Assembly: GCA_964036155.1 (NCBI GenBank)
Contig: OZ038422.1
Coordinates: 35,177,201-35,241,200 of the forward strand
DNA length: 64,000 bases
Reading direction: 5' to 3'
DNA from: Diploscapter coronatus
Taxonomy: Eukaryota; Nematoda; Chromadorea; Rhabditida; Rhabditidae
Under the pieces are notes generated by a model, which was not told where the DNA came from, did not search any database, and worked only from the letters and a program-made list of their open reading frames with translations. Made by a program: the position numbers and the translations under genes. Numbering within the stretch: position 1 is the stretch's first letter; each line of letters starts with the position of its first letter. Below, one piece after another: positions 1-10,847 of the stretch.

Positions 1-1122
1 CCCAGCTGCAATTCGCCAATTCATTCGCTTTTTCCGGGCAACTAGGAAATCTTACAGCGCTAAGCCTCGCAATGAAAATATTCACTACTCATTTAGAAAT
101 TTCTGTGTTTCATTAATCTCAGGAAATGGAGATGAATTTTAATGGGAATTCAAACTACCTAATCCAAGCCCTCCCCTAAAGTATTTGATTTTTCACTTTT
201 ACTATGCAAATAGCCAAATTATAAAAGCGAGTATTGATCGAAAAAAAATTCACTCTCATGGTAGAACAAGCGAAACCATAAACTGGCAACCGAATTTTGC
301 AAAGTGATGAAACGCTGTGTACTTTGACAAGGAAAGTCCCCAAATAGGAGCTTTCGATAATGCTGATCACGATTCTGAAGTCAAAAAGTGTCTAATCGCA
401 CTCGGAACTTTACTTCTTTTCACTCGTATTTTGTTTGAGAAATGAACCGTTTTGCTTGTGAAATCATGTATTCAAAAATTGCAATAATATAAAAGAAGAA
501 ATCAGATTCCATTCAAAATTTCAGGCCTCTGAGTGCGATTAGGCACTTTGTGATGTGATGATCAACGTGATCATCAGCTCAGCGTCATCGAAAACCCCTC
601 CTCTATAGGAAGTTTCATCAAGATCTGCGAGTTTCTATGTGAGAACTTCACTTGTGAGAATATGAGCGCGTTGAGAAACTGCAGAATTGTGAGATATCCA
701 AAAATGATCCTTTTTCGCTGTATTCCAAACCAACCTGAGTCAATTCACCCCATCCATTGGGCCAGCTCTCTTCCTTGTGCGGATCAGTCGGGTATGTACC
801 GGTGGGGGCCCTGTCGCCATGTCTCCATATGACTTGCAGGAAGAGCATCTGATCGCCTTTCTTCAATTTTCTCTGTCTGACGGGAATCCAGTCCTCCTTG
901 GGAATATCGATCTCAGCCTTGATCACCTGGTCGTCCTCGGTGTCTGTCGACTCACTGCAATGGAAATATTGAGACTCAGTCCGCTTCTTTTATTTTACAA
1001 GGAATGTAAACTGTTAATCACAGGTCTTGCTCAAAACTGATAGATAGGTTAGCTAAATCGAGTGCGCTGAACACGTTAGTTAAGTTTAAAAACAACGCTA
1101 AAGGTGCCAAATAACTCCGCAT
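1..1122 (-). CDS. Histidine acid phosphatase, 5' part (gene runs off the left edge)
   Basis: Two exons join in frame: 1122-1022 and 954-735. Exon 1 starts with ATG and encodes a hydrophobic signal peptide ([20 protein letters not shown]). A TTGCAG acceptor lies about 25 bases upstream and is a likely trans-splice site. Exon 2 carries the phosphohistidine motif as [18 protein letters not shown], followed by [10 protein letters not shown], both typical of branch-2 histidine acid phosphatases, whose active-site His is in RHGxRxP. The exon ends at CAG|GTTGGT. No convincing downstream exon is visible between 1 and 734, which holds a fold-back element, so the catalytic remainder (second His, HD/HE motif) must lie beyond the window, or the gene is truncated. 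Family assignment is firm; intactness cannot be judged. Expected to be a secreted or membrane phosphatase acting on phosphomonoesters. Confidence 0.8.
355..600. mobile_element. Fold-back MITE-like element in acid phosphatase intron
   Basis: The string AAGTGTCTAATCGCACTC (about 386-403) is matched in inverted orientation by GAGTGCGATTAGGCACTTT (about 531-549), and the outer flanks (TGATCACGATT and ATGATCAACGTGATCATC) are also partly complementary. No coding capacity. Limits are approximate. Confidence 0.55.
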
Positions 1123-2204
1123 TTTGGGTGCGAATTTCCTTTTGCTGCTGCAACGAATAATGGCATTGTCAACGTAAGCTAATTTTGAACTTTGTTCATG
1201 CATTGTGAAGTGAATAGTTGAAATTGGGAGCTAAGCTGCAGAGCTATTCGGGGCCTTTAGTGTTTTCTGATTTGATTATCGTGATCAGTGTATTCGATTG
1301 GGGGGTTATCTACCGATTTTGATCACGATTCGTCATTTATATACCGTTTATATTCCTTATTAGACTTACTCTAAGCAGACTGCCGAATGCCAAATGAATA
1401 TGGATAGAAGAAATGGGAGAAGAGCGCGCATCACTCTGCAAACTGATTGACATTAGGTTGTTTTTCCCTCATAAAATGTTGAAACGAATTACGATCTCGA
1501 ATATCTAAATTCGGAATTTTGAACAGTCAAAAACATAAACTCCAAAATGATGATAAAAAAAAGCAGTGACAGGTGGAGTGAGCAATAGATCGAGTGAAAA
1601 TGACCACGAAAATGAAAAATAGAGGCAGGTCACAAATCACAAGCTGACAAGGAGTGGAGAGCCACCTGTTGTGCATTTGACAGCGGCAAAAACTAATCGA
1701 ATCGGATTGACAAAATGAATGGAGGGCGAGAGGAGAATTCTCGAGCCTTGTGTTCATTTTATCTCCGCTTTAATCTTCAGAACAAAACAAAACATTCCAA
1801 TGCAAATATGTGTGATATTTCAGCCAAAACATCCCCCATCCCACAAAATTCCAAAGACAAAATAAATTCAGAGAAAAAATCGTTTATTTCATGGATGAAT
1901 TTGACAATTGGCAACTTGCATTCTGTAAGGGAAGACATCGTCGATCAGAGCCTGTAAATTGATAAAGTCTGCAATCTAAACAATTGTGTGTTGTTGTCTG
2001 TATTCTGAGATCTGACGGTGTGATTATCGGATCAGGGAGATGCGGTTTCAGCGTTAGATAGGTGATTCGATGAAAGTGTGCAACGTAAAAAATCGATCGA
2101 TTTTGTAATGATAATAGACTAATTTGTGGTATATACTGATTATTTTTTTTTTTTTAAATATAACTGTTAATTTTAAATATAAAATTAGCAAATTAGTCTT
2201 GTGT
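1123..2204. other. Intergenic, no gene recognised
   Basis: This lies between the acid phosphatase start and the metalloprotease 3' end. Open frames here are short, lack splice-compatible neighbours and show no family motif. A T-rich tract is at about 2143-2155. Weak similar strings around TGATTATCG-TGATCAG occur near 1275 and 2020, possibly repeat remnants. Confidence 0.4.
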
Positions 2205-3946
2205 TCATGTACTCATCGAATAAGACTTGCCGTAATGAAAGGGCAGTGCCTTGTCAATTGATCGACTGCCTCTTTCTCGACAGAAGACAATCGCTGCACG
2301 CTCAGTGGCATCTGAATTCCTACTTCCTGCCAAAGCAGAAATGAATGCCAGACTCACAACATTGGCATTAATGGGCTCGCAGGTGGAGACGAACTGCATG
2401 GGAGGTCGACGGGGAGACTGCAAATCCACGAAGCAGATCTTCGCTTTGTTGACTCGTAATTCGGCCAGCGAACAGAACGGGAATGTTGTTTTGCGCTGTC
2501 TAACAAACATCAGAATAAATAGTCTTCCTTGTAGTTACCACTCTTTTTCTCTTCTCCATACTATTTCTCAGCAAAAAGGGTAGTAACTAAGTGAGCCGGA
2601 ATAGACAAACGAAAACAAACTGACCTCTGCATTTCGGCAATGTAATCGAAGCAGCTTCTTAACGCGAATTCGCACCCCCAATTCCTTCCATACCAATAAC
2701 TTTGATTTTCCATTTCAATCACTTTTCTGTCTACTTTATACCATTGACTGTAACTCGATGCATGTGCAGAGAACATTACCTAAAAACTTACACGCTTCCA
2801 ATGAATGTCGATTCGAGAATCGCTGCAGAAATCTCAGAGAAGTAGTTGAATCGAGACAGGAACGGAGTCATCAGTTCATTCTAAATAAATTATGCACAAG
2901 AATATGTTCAAACAATCGAGAGCTTACTCCAAAAATGTATTCATTCAGATGAATTTTGGCGGTATTTTCTGCCTCAACCCCACGAATGTTGCTGCATCCA
3001 AAGTGTCGTTGAACTACTGGCTAACTTTCATATAGTTTCACAAATTGCATAAAAATCAACGCACAACTGCAGCCTTGCTATAGTCCATGTAGACTCTCGC
3101 GGCCTTCCTCGGTCCATTTAGAGTATTCCAAATGTAGGTCTCGTCCTTCACAAGCGATTTCTTGTGCTCTTCAATGACATTCAAAGTGCCGAATCCCAGT
3201 CCATGCAGAATTTCGTGTCGAAACAGATCGACAGTGTTGCCAAAGTCTTTCCAGTCGTTTTGCAGACAGATGTTCATGATTGCCAAAATCGGTCAAAACA
3301 TTGCGCTATTTGAGGTTATCGAGTGAAGTAAAACCTCTCACCTCTTTTTCTGCCTGATTGGACAAGGTTTTGCAGCTGCGAGAATGCTTCTGTCTATTGC
3401 ACAAACTGACGGATCTTTCTAATTCCAATTTTTCAAGAAAATGCAAAAGGAGCTGACCTCGATGAGAATTATGAAATTCACATTGTTTGCATTGAAGACT
3501 GTCGACTTTGATACGGTAATTCTTTCTCGAATTAAGGTTTTCTGTACAAGTTTCACTTCTAACCAAACAAATGGATAAACGAACCGTATTTGTCATGGCG
3601 CGCATCAAATTGAGTGTAGAGAACTGTGAATAGGCAGGCAGACAATCAGTTATGTTGTCGATTGTCACTGGGTCCTTTGAAGTCGACACTACAGAAATGG
3701 CCAACTGCAGGTTGCTCAGAGCTTTGGCCATTCCTTCCTAAATGTTTGATAAACGAACGAACAAATAATGAACAAGTGCAAGGTAATATAGACCTCGATA
3801 TGAAATGGCAGCCTTTCATAGGCATTGATGAGCAAAATATTCAAGTTGTCATAATCAAAGTCGAGTGGCGGCGAATCGGACAGAACGTAATTTGCTAGAA
3901 TAGAAGACAGTGCACAAAATGCCAGAGTAAATTTGTGCCGATTCAT
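2205..3946 (-). CDS. Leishmanolysin-like zinc metalloprotease (peptidase family M8)
   Basis: A multi-exon secreted protease. Exon 1 (from ATG at 3946) gives a signal peptide (MNRHKFTLAFCALSSILANY). The catalytic exon (about 3286-3065) holds HEILHGLGFG at about 3217-3188, the HExxH zinc site with its catalytic Glu, followed by a VYMDYSKAAVV segment. Further exons give QRHFGCSNIRGVEAEN, then KIHLNEYIFG with the expected third zinc His, then NELMTPFLSRFNYFSEI with the Met-turn, then QWYKVDRKV and GRNWGCEFALRSC. This is the order known for leishmanolysins and human LMLN. The last exon (about 2498-2205) ends at a stop at 2205. Catalytic residues are all present. The middle exons (about 3300-3730) have a Cys-poor propeptide-like region whose splice sites I could not settle. 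Likely role: secreted or surface proteolysis, as in the worm LMLN relative. Confidence 0.82.
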
Positions 3947-4332
3947 TGATTATGATAATGATCAAAGTGAAGGAATACATCGGCAAATGTCGTTTCTTTG
4001 AGATTTATTTCTTCCGTTTCAATGAAAGCAGCACGAATGAATGAATCACCTTCTGTCTCAAACAATCATAAAATGATTAGCTCCCCCGTGTTTGTGAGAG
4101 GGAAACACAAATTAACGACCATCAAAGAAATTCAAGAATTCCTTATGAATAATAACTCAATTGAAGAACACATTTATTATGCAAAAATGCAGATAATGAG
4201 GTAATGAATGAATATGAACCCAGACACGTACAAGTATTTGTAAAGTGACTCGAATAGAAGTAGATCTCATTCGCATTGTCATTGATGAATAATGCTTCAT
4301 AATTAAAGCTTCTTCTTCCTTCGTCTTGTTGT
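3947..4332. other. Intergenic spacer, metalloprotease to collagen
   Basis: About 390 bases between the protease start codon and the collagen stop codon, both on the minus strand. This must hold the collagen 3' UTR and the protease promoter. No further gene is seen. Confidence 0.4.
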
Positions 4333-6706
4333 CTAATATCCAGGAGCAGTACGAGGGGGTGGGCAGTGACTAAATTAGAAGTTATATGTCTCGGCGCATG
4401 CAAAAATGAATAAGACAAGCGAGATACCTGCAGCCGCCACTATCTCCCTGAAAATTGAATCGTGATGAGATAATGGAAAATTCAATTCCGATTCGTGCAA
4501 TGCCAAATCTTTAAAGAGAAGATATGACTTACGTTGCCTCCAGCTTGACCCTAAATTAGACAAGTTAACAACATTCAATAAGATAGATCAAAAATTATAA
4601 AATTTTACATCTTCGCCAGGCAAACCAGCATTGCCAGCGGGGCCATCTACAAGAAGAGGCAGATTCATATATTCAGTTTGTCTTCTTCGAGAAGTTAAGA
4701 CAAGTATTCTTTACCTGGACCAGGATCGCCAGCTGAATTACAAATTCATACTAAAATCATCATCATGCAAAACGAATTCTTGAATCTTACGAGGTCCTGC
4801 AGTTCCTGGTTGTGAAGCGCCAGGCTGGCCTGCATCACCGCTTGGGCCATAAAAATCAATCAATTAGGTCGTTTTTGCGTGTTATTATTGATTGGAGAGA
4901 ACGTCGATGTCCAAAAATTGCGCTATTCGTATCGCATCTCTTTTACGCAACTCATTATTTCATTCCAAATTCGATTTCTAATTTATGGAATGAATATAGA
5001 CTTTTTCTCCAGTCAACAATACAAATTCGGGAAATGTATTAGTTGATAGAAAATAGTGCGCCTACCGTCGGACCCATTGGACCTGGGGCACTAAAAATTA
5101 TTCGTTTATGCAGAAAAAACATTAGTAATTTACCCAGCCGGTCCTGGAGTTCCTGGGAGGTCTTGCACTTCGCCGGGAGCTCCCGGAGGTCTGAAAATTA
5201 AACAAATGTGCAAAAAATGTCCTGAAGAAAACGAATTGTCATATGAAATATTACCCTGGAGGTCCTGCGTCTCCATCAGATCATGAAAATGCGATTGATT
5301 AGATCAGTGATTAGTAACGAATTTTGTAGAAGTGCTACAGTAGGAATCAATATTCTTTAAGATTTTACCTGGAGCTCCGGCAGGTCCCTAGATGAATAGA
5401 GTTTATTTTGAAAGTTGCAATGTTTATTTTAAAATGTAAGCATAATTTAGACAATTTTTACCGGTGGTCCAGCGGGTCCTTAAAATTGAAAATTGGACAG
5501 ATTCACTTATGTTGAAATAATTTTAGATGATCTACCTGGTCCAGAAGGCTGGGCATCTTGACCTCTCTCTCCTGGCTAAATTTTTCGACGTCTTTGAAAA
5601 TGAATTGAAAAATGGTGGAATTATTCTACCTGGCCTGGTGGTCCACTGCAATAATCAATTCATAGCTGATTTAGCATTAGAATAAAAATAAAATTTCATT
5701 GCTAAATCGGCTATGAATTTGATGATGAAGTGTACCTTGGTCCGGGATTTCCTGTAAATAAAATCAGTTGCAAAAGCAGAAGTATTAGATTATCCCAACA
5801 AAATCATTAGATCAAAAATTTTGCTAACCTGCAGGCCCTGCTGGTCTAAAAATGAACAATCGATAGAATGAATTTGTTTGAATAATTCGGTGAACTAACC
5901 CGGCGGGACAGTTGAAGCACGGTTCTCTTTCAACAGGTGGGGCATCCTGCGGCGCATCGGCTCCTGGACTTCCAGAATTGCCTAGAATTGAAACACTTCA
6001 TGCATTCAGATCGATGAAAATTCTCTACCTGCTTGACCATCGCTGCCAGGGTTTCCGTCTGCACCCGGCTGAAGGAATTCAAGATCATATTGCTGTTCTA
6101 CAAAATGATGCAACGAACCGGTCCAGGTGGTCCTGCATTGCCAATTCCGCAACTACAGCAACTTCCTCCCACGTCGGCACTGCTTGGGCCTTGATTGTAA
6201 CCTCCACCTAAATGCAGCAACAGTGTAAGTGTATGAGATAGAGTATAACTTATTCGAGACATCAAACAATCTAATGAATTTTCGACGGAAGTAGAACTGA
6301 CCTGCACCACGAGCCTTGACGTGAGCCATTCTTCTGGGGCCACTCCATCGTTTGTACGAGGCCTCTCTCTTGATGCGAGAATCTACTCCCTTTACTGTTT
6401 CGAACTGCAACATTGACAATGCATCATGCATTCAGATAGAATGAATAAAGTAGATTTACTCTATGGAATTCATCCCAGAGTCCGTCAGCCCGATGTTTGC
6501 AGAATTCAACATCGTCTTGGAGTGAAGACTGCACGTATTGAGTGTAATTGTAGAGCATCGGCACTGCGATGATGGCTGTCAACGTGGCCACCGTCGAGAC
6601 TGCGATACCTGAAGACAGGCACTGACCATAGAAGAATGCAAGACAAACCGAAGAAGGCGAGCCGCTTGAGACCGTCGGCCTCGGTGAATTTCATTTTTTC
6701 CTCCAT
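4333..6706 (-). CDS. Nematode cuticle collagen split into 21 exons
   Basis: ATG at 6706, directly after TGAATGCAG, so trans-splicing may occur at the start codon. The N-terminal nematode cuticle collagen domain is clear: GLKRLAFFG, then STVATLTAIIAVPMLYNY (membrane or signal segment) and DDVEFCKHRADGLWDEF. A basic segment GPRRMAHVKARG follows, then CCSCG, Gly-X-Y triplets, EPCFNCPAG and the terminus GGCSHCPPPRTAPGY with TAG at 4333. Exons: 6706-6649, 6608-6460, 6404-6302, 6207-6119, 6068-6029, 5981-5900, 5845-5829, 5751-5736, 5645-5630, 5575-5536, 5478-5462, 5387-5369, 5273-5255, 5190-5134, 5090-5066, 4848-4791, 4732-4715, 4646-4609, 4550-4533, 4447-4428, 4369-4333. They total 936 nt, giving 311 residues, the usual size for the family. 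Two acceptors (before 5273 and 4848) do not read AG; see findings. Secreted by the epidermis and crosslinked into cuticle. Confidence 0.93.
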
Positions 6707-7292
6707 CTGCATTCAATCAGCAGCCAGGGGAAAGACCAACCACCTCATTAAATTGGATGTCAATTTATACGAACGATTAGAGATGCAGGGGAAGCGATGG
6801 AGAACGTTAACATTGTTTTGCCTGTTTGCGTGAATGTGTTCGATATAACTGGCATTAACACAGCGAAAGGCAAGGGAGGAGGAAGGGAGGGGAAGATGCA
6901 CTTCAACTGGTTTCCTATTATATCATCTGCATTCTGTACGCCTTATGCCATGTTTGTTGTTGCTATACATCCTTCTCTCCTCGTCTGCTTGTCTGTACTG
7001 CGCGAGAAATCACGAAATAAACTCAAATAAAGAAAAACGGCACAGAGGAAAACGTTAAAATTGAGACGATTGCACTGCGCAACGAAAGTGAAGCAGCGAA
7101 TGCATCCTCACAATTTGTTTGTGGGGCAATATGGACGATTCACAGAGACAAGAAAAGGACATAAGGACACTAGCTGAAAACAATAGTAAATAAGCTAGTT
7201 GATAAGGAAATGCGAAATTGTACAGGAAATAACGTTGACGTAGACTGTAGTGACAGTTTATTTGCTAGAAGAATTATTCGAGATCGTAACTC
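6707..7292. other. Collagen promoter region and methyltransferase 3' flank
   Basis: About 590 bases with no supported gene. A purine-rich stretch lies near 6868-6896. The open frames here have no family features or consistent splice context. Confidence 0.4.
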
Positions 7293-10247
7293 CTATCGTT
7301 TATTTTCAAAAACAAGCGCACCGTTGTTATCTTCTGGCTGTCTGACGTGTTTGACGAAGCAGAGGTCTGACTGACAGAGAAGAGGCTCGAATCCAACCGA
7401 GGTTGTGCAGGGCAGAAGACTTCGAGCGAACAATTCCAATGTGCTGCAATAAAAAATGATAGTTTTCTACATAAGCTTACAGATATTGTCTGAAACCTGC
7501 AAATGATTAGATGCTTTCTTGGATTTAACGAAGTGACAAAGCGACGGAATGCTATAGTAGAATAGAAATTGTAGTGGAGAAGAAAGAGTTTTGTTGTCTT
7601 GCCATTTTTTTTTTTTTCAAATTCAAGAAATCATTTCGTCATTCTGATATTTCCAAACTACCGCACTGCCTCACTTCTTTGGATTGAATCCCATCGATTT
7701 GAACAGGTCGAGAAGAGGTGGCTTGCGAGAGTGCAGTCCCATTGGAACGCTGCAATTTTGGTATTTCAATTTGCGTGAATGAATGAATGTCTGACCTGGC
7801 AAAGATGAATCTACTGGGAATGGACTGATACTCGATTCGCGAACAGAGCAGCAGGATCTCGTAGGGCAGTTTGTGGTGCGACTTGAATTCACAGACAGGG
7901 TCGCCTTCCCTCGTTACCTGCAAAGGAATGGAATTTTGGAATCATTGCAGAAATTGCAGAGAGACAGATCTAGGGAGAACTTTCGTCAGACTAAGAGTGC
8001 GTTCAGACTTTGTTCGCTCTGGAACACGAACATTGAGAAATAGCGTTATTCGATATGAGAGCGCAAAGAAGCACTATCCGCTGTACTCTTTTGCCGAACA
8101 ACACTATTTCGCAATGTAGGAGAAATCTTTGAAATTCTGCAGTACAGTTGCAAATTTCAGAAAAAAAAAATTGCAATTATGCACCTCATAAGGATAGCAC
8201 TTTTGCATGATGAGAGGTAGAGGAGGAGGAGAAGAAGAATTATTTTGAAGATTGCCTTGAGCCAAGCCCAGGTGGCGATGACATGCAGATTCCACCTATT
8301 CAAGTGCTTCTCGACTCTCGGCATGAGTCCCGTTGCATTTGAGATCCACATAGCCAGAATGCCCCATTCCGAGAGCATTTCCATCGACAGGCTCTTCAGA
8401 ATTGTCTGGTCCATTTCATACCTGAAACAATATTGTTTTTGTAAGGGAAATAATTTTAGAATTGCTACTTCTCGGACCATGATGTCGACAGCATGGAATG
8501 AGCTGATGTGTTTATTCGAGAGAAGAAAAGAAGATATGCACTTCGACTTTTCTCAAATAGCAAATTATCGCATTTCCATGCTGCCAATCTTGATTGAGGG
8601 AAGCAGCTGCAATTCTGTAGCTAATTTGACTAACGTTTCATTCCTTTGGACAGATCGATTGTACCAGGGCGGGTCTGCCACGATCAGATCGAATGTGCAA
8701 TCTGCAGATCATTCATTGAATTTCACATCTTCTCCGGCTGCGTAATCTTTCCTCCAAAAGTCTAATCTTTCCAAACACTATTTCTCGCTTTGTTCTCTTT
8801 CAAGCTCCGGGAGGAAAGATTACGCAGCTTCCTCTTATTCTCATTCGTTCATTTATTTATTTAATCATTTCTCCTTACCATTAATGCTGCAGAACTGTCT
8901 GGTGTCAGTGGCATTGCCGATATGGAAAGTCGAATTGGGAGGTAGGTAGATGGACAGATCTGGTTGATCGGAATGATGAGCAGAGCTGCTGGCTAAAATG
9001 AATGGAATTGCAATGAGGAGAAATTGAAAGAAAATGAGCTCTTAAAATACGTCGGAGTAGTAATAATTGACATGGGCATGGAGAGGGTAGGGGTAAATTT
9101 AGCATCAAAATGATAAGCTCATCGAGATGATATTTTGACACCCAATCTGCCCTACCCTTACTCTCTCCATGTTCATTTTTCAATTTTTATTATCCCTCCG
9201 GCATATTTTAAGAGCTAGAAATTGCAGGAAATGGAGAGAAATTACAAGAAGAATGACTGATGGATGTTTCTATTTTCATCTCACGAGAGTTTGAAACCCA
9301 AGAATTAGTGTCTTAAAAATTTGTAAGAAAATGTTTTCTATATTGTTTTTGAGGGAAGATGAATACAGAAGGACTGCATTGCAGAGAAGTTGATTCAAAT
9401 ACGTAAGCCTCAAAAATCGAGACTGCAGAATATTTCTACAGAAATTTCACGAGATGAGAATTCATATGTAAGTAGACATTCATTGTTGCTGCAAGCATGT
9501 GCTGTATCCTGTCATCTCACCTCTCAATAGAATCTCAACGGCCTCTTCTTCTTCGTTTGCAAACCACGAATTGAGTATCGACAGCTCGCTCTCAGCCACG
9601 AACACTCTGAATTGGTCTGGTTGAGTTATTTCACGTCTGTCACTTCTCTTCTACCTCTTGTGTTTGAGGCTGACGATCTGAGTGGAAGGCATTGCTTCTG
9701 GATTGTAGAGTTTGGGAAACTCGGACAGAATTCTGAAACAGAAGCAATCAATTCATTCGTGTCATTCCTCCCATTCAACCCACTTCTTGGCCAACTGCCT
9801 TGCCTTCTGGTTGTTGTCCCTCTCTGTCACATCGTAGAAATGCCCCACGGCTCTGCCAGCTTCTTGTATCTTCCCGTACACTGCTTTCACATGAACATAC
9901 AGCTGCAATTCACCAATGCAGACATACTATATCTCTCTTTCCATTCTCACCTCATTCAATCCTTCCTCCTGTGCTTCATTCTCTTCATGCTTTCTCTTCT
10001 TGCCCTGTCTCTTCTCTCCTCCGTTGCTCTGCCAGGCCTCGAATGCACTGTCCATCATGTACGGATTGTGTATATCGTAGAGCGAAGGATCCACTGTCAC
10101 TCTGCAATTTGCCCGTCTCCCTCAATGCATTCTGCATTCCTTTCGCTGCCTGTTCGACTTACCCCAGATTCTTGTAGACGTCTGCGTAGAAGATCTGTTC
10201 GTCGAGAATGGCGAATTTGCCCTGCTCATCTGTGTGGATCACTGCCA
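7293..10247 (-). CDS. damt-1: METTL4/DAMT-1 type N6-adenine methyltransferase (MT-A70 family)
   Basis: ATG at 10247 (MAVIHTDEQGKFAILDEQ), 14 bases after GCGTGCAG, a possible trans-splice acceptor. N-terminal exons include a basic KRQGKKRKHEENEA patch. The catalytic core shows YLPPNSTFHIGNATDTRQF, then CTFDLIVADPPWYNRSVQR at about 8690-8640 (the DPPW catalytic motif). It continues with GILAMWISNATGLMPRVEKH, WNLHVIATWAWLKAI, HHKLPYEILLLCSRIEY, SVPMGLHSRKPPLLDLFKS and LELFARSLLPCTTSVGFE. These follow the order of human METTL4. The last exon is 7443-7293, and the exon pair 7749-7443 joins in frame (AA|C). Homologues are reported to make 6mA in DNA or m6Am in U2 snRNA; the sequence does not say which applies. 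Introns near 8.8 and 9.1 kb contain fold-back elements. EBP2 lies two genes upstream on the same strand. Confidence 0.9.
8736..8834. mobile_element. Short fold-back element in damt-1 intron
   Basis: GGCTGCGTAATCTTTCCTCC (from about 8736) is answered by GGAGGAAAGATTACGCAGC (about 8811-8829). This is a near-perfect terminal inverted repeat of about 20 bases around a pyrimidine-rich centre. Confidence 0.75.
9038..9214. mobile_element. Fold-back MITE-like element in damt-1 intron
   Basis: GCTCTTAAAATACGTCGGAG at the left end is matched by CTCCGGCATATTTTAAGAGC at the right end, and inner parts (catggagagGGTAGGGG and CCCTACCCTTACTCTCTCCATG) also pair. It would fold into a long imperfect hairpin of about 175 bases. 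Open frames across it are by-products. Confidence 0.75.
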
Positions 10248-10847
10248 TTCGACTGTTCGTCTCTGCACGCTATTGCAGCTGAAAGACGAGGAATTAGTTG
10301 TGCAGAGAAATCACAAATCACAACCAAAGATAACTTCGTCAGTGCTATTCTAAAGCATTGTCGTGCCAATAATCGTGAAAACTAAATATCCAAAATAAAA
10401 AGTTTCTTTGAAAAATTACCAAAAGAATAAATTATGCACATATAATGCCATACAAAATGAAGTAATACCATTTGTAAACAAGTTAATAGTAACCGGGAAA
10501 AATGAGGGAAGGGTGGTTTGATTGTGCAAAATGACGAGAAATAAAGGAACAACGAATACAAATCCTCATGAATAAATTAGAGACAACGAAAGCACATCAA
10601 ATAAAGATGAAATGAAAGCTAATTGAATGGAAGAATGGAAATAAATAAGTAGGGCTAACTCAAAATGAATAAAGAGAATGGCACCTCCAGAAGTGAAAGA
10701 ATCACAAAAGTTGTCATTCCTCTGCACGAAGGCGGCTTATTGCACTTCCCAATTCAACTGACTAACTAGAGAATGGTCTGCTAATCACAAAAGGACTATC
10801 AAAATAAAAATTTGAGCTCTTTCATTTACAAAATTTTTTGGACAAGT
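10248..10847. other. Intergenic spacer, ZIP transporter to damt-1
   Basis: An A-rich 600-base interval containing the ZIP 3' flank and the damt-1 5' flank. No open frame or RNA gene is supported. Confidence 0.4.

Noticed and set aside
9612..10385. 257-codon plus-strand frame, the second longest open frame in the window
   Set aside because: It is antisense to exons and introns of damt-1, with a Leu/Ser/Cys-rich composition from reading coding sequence backwards.
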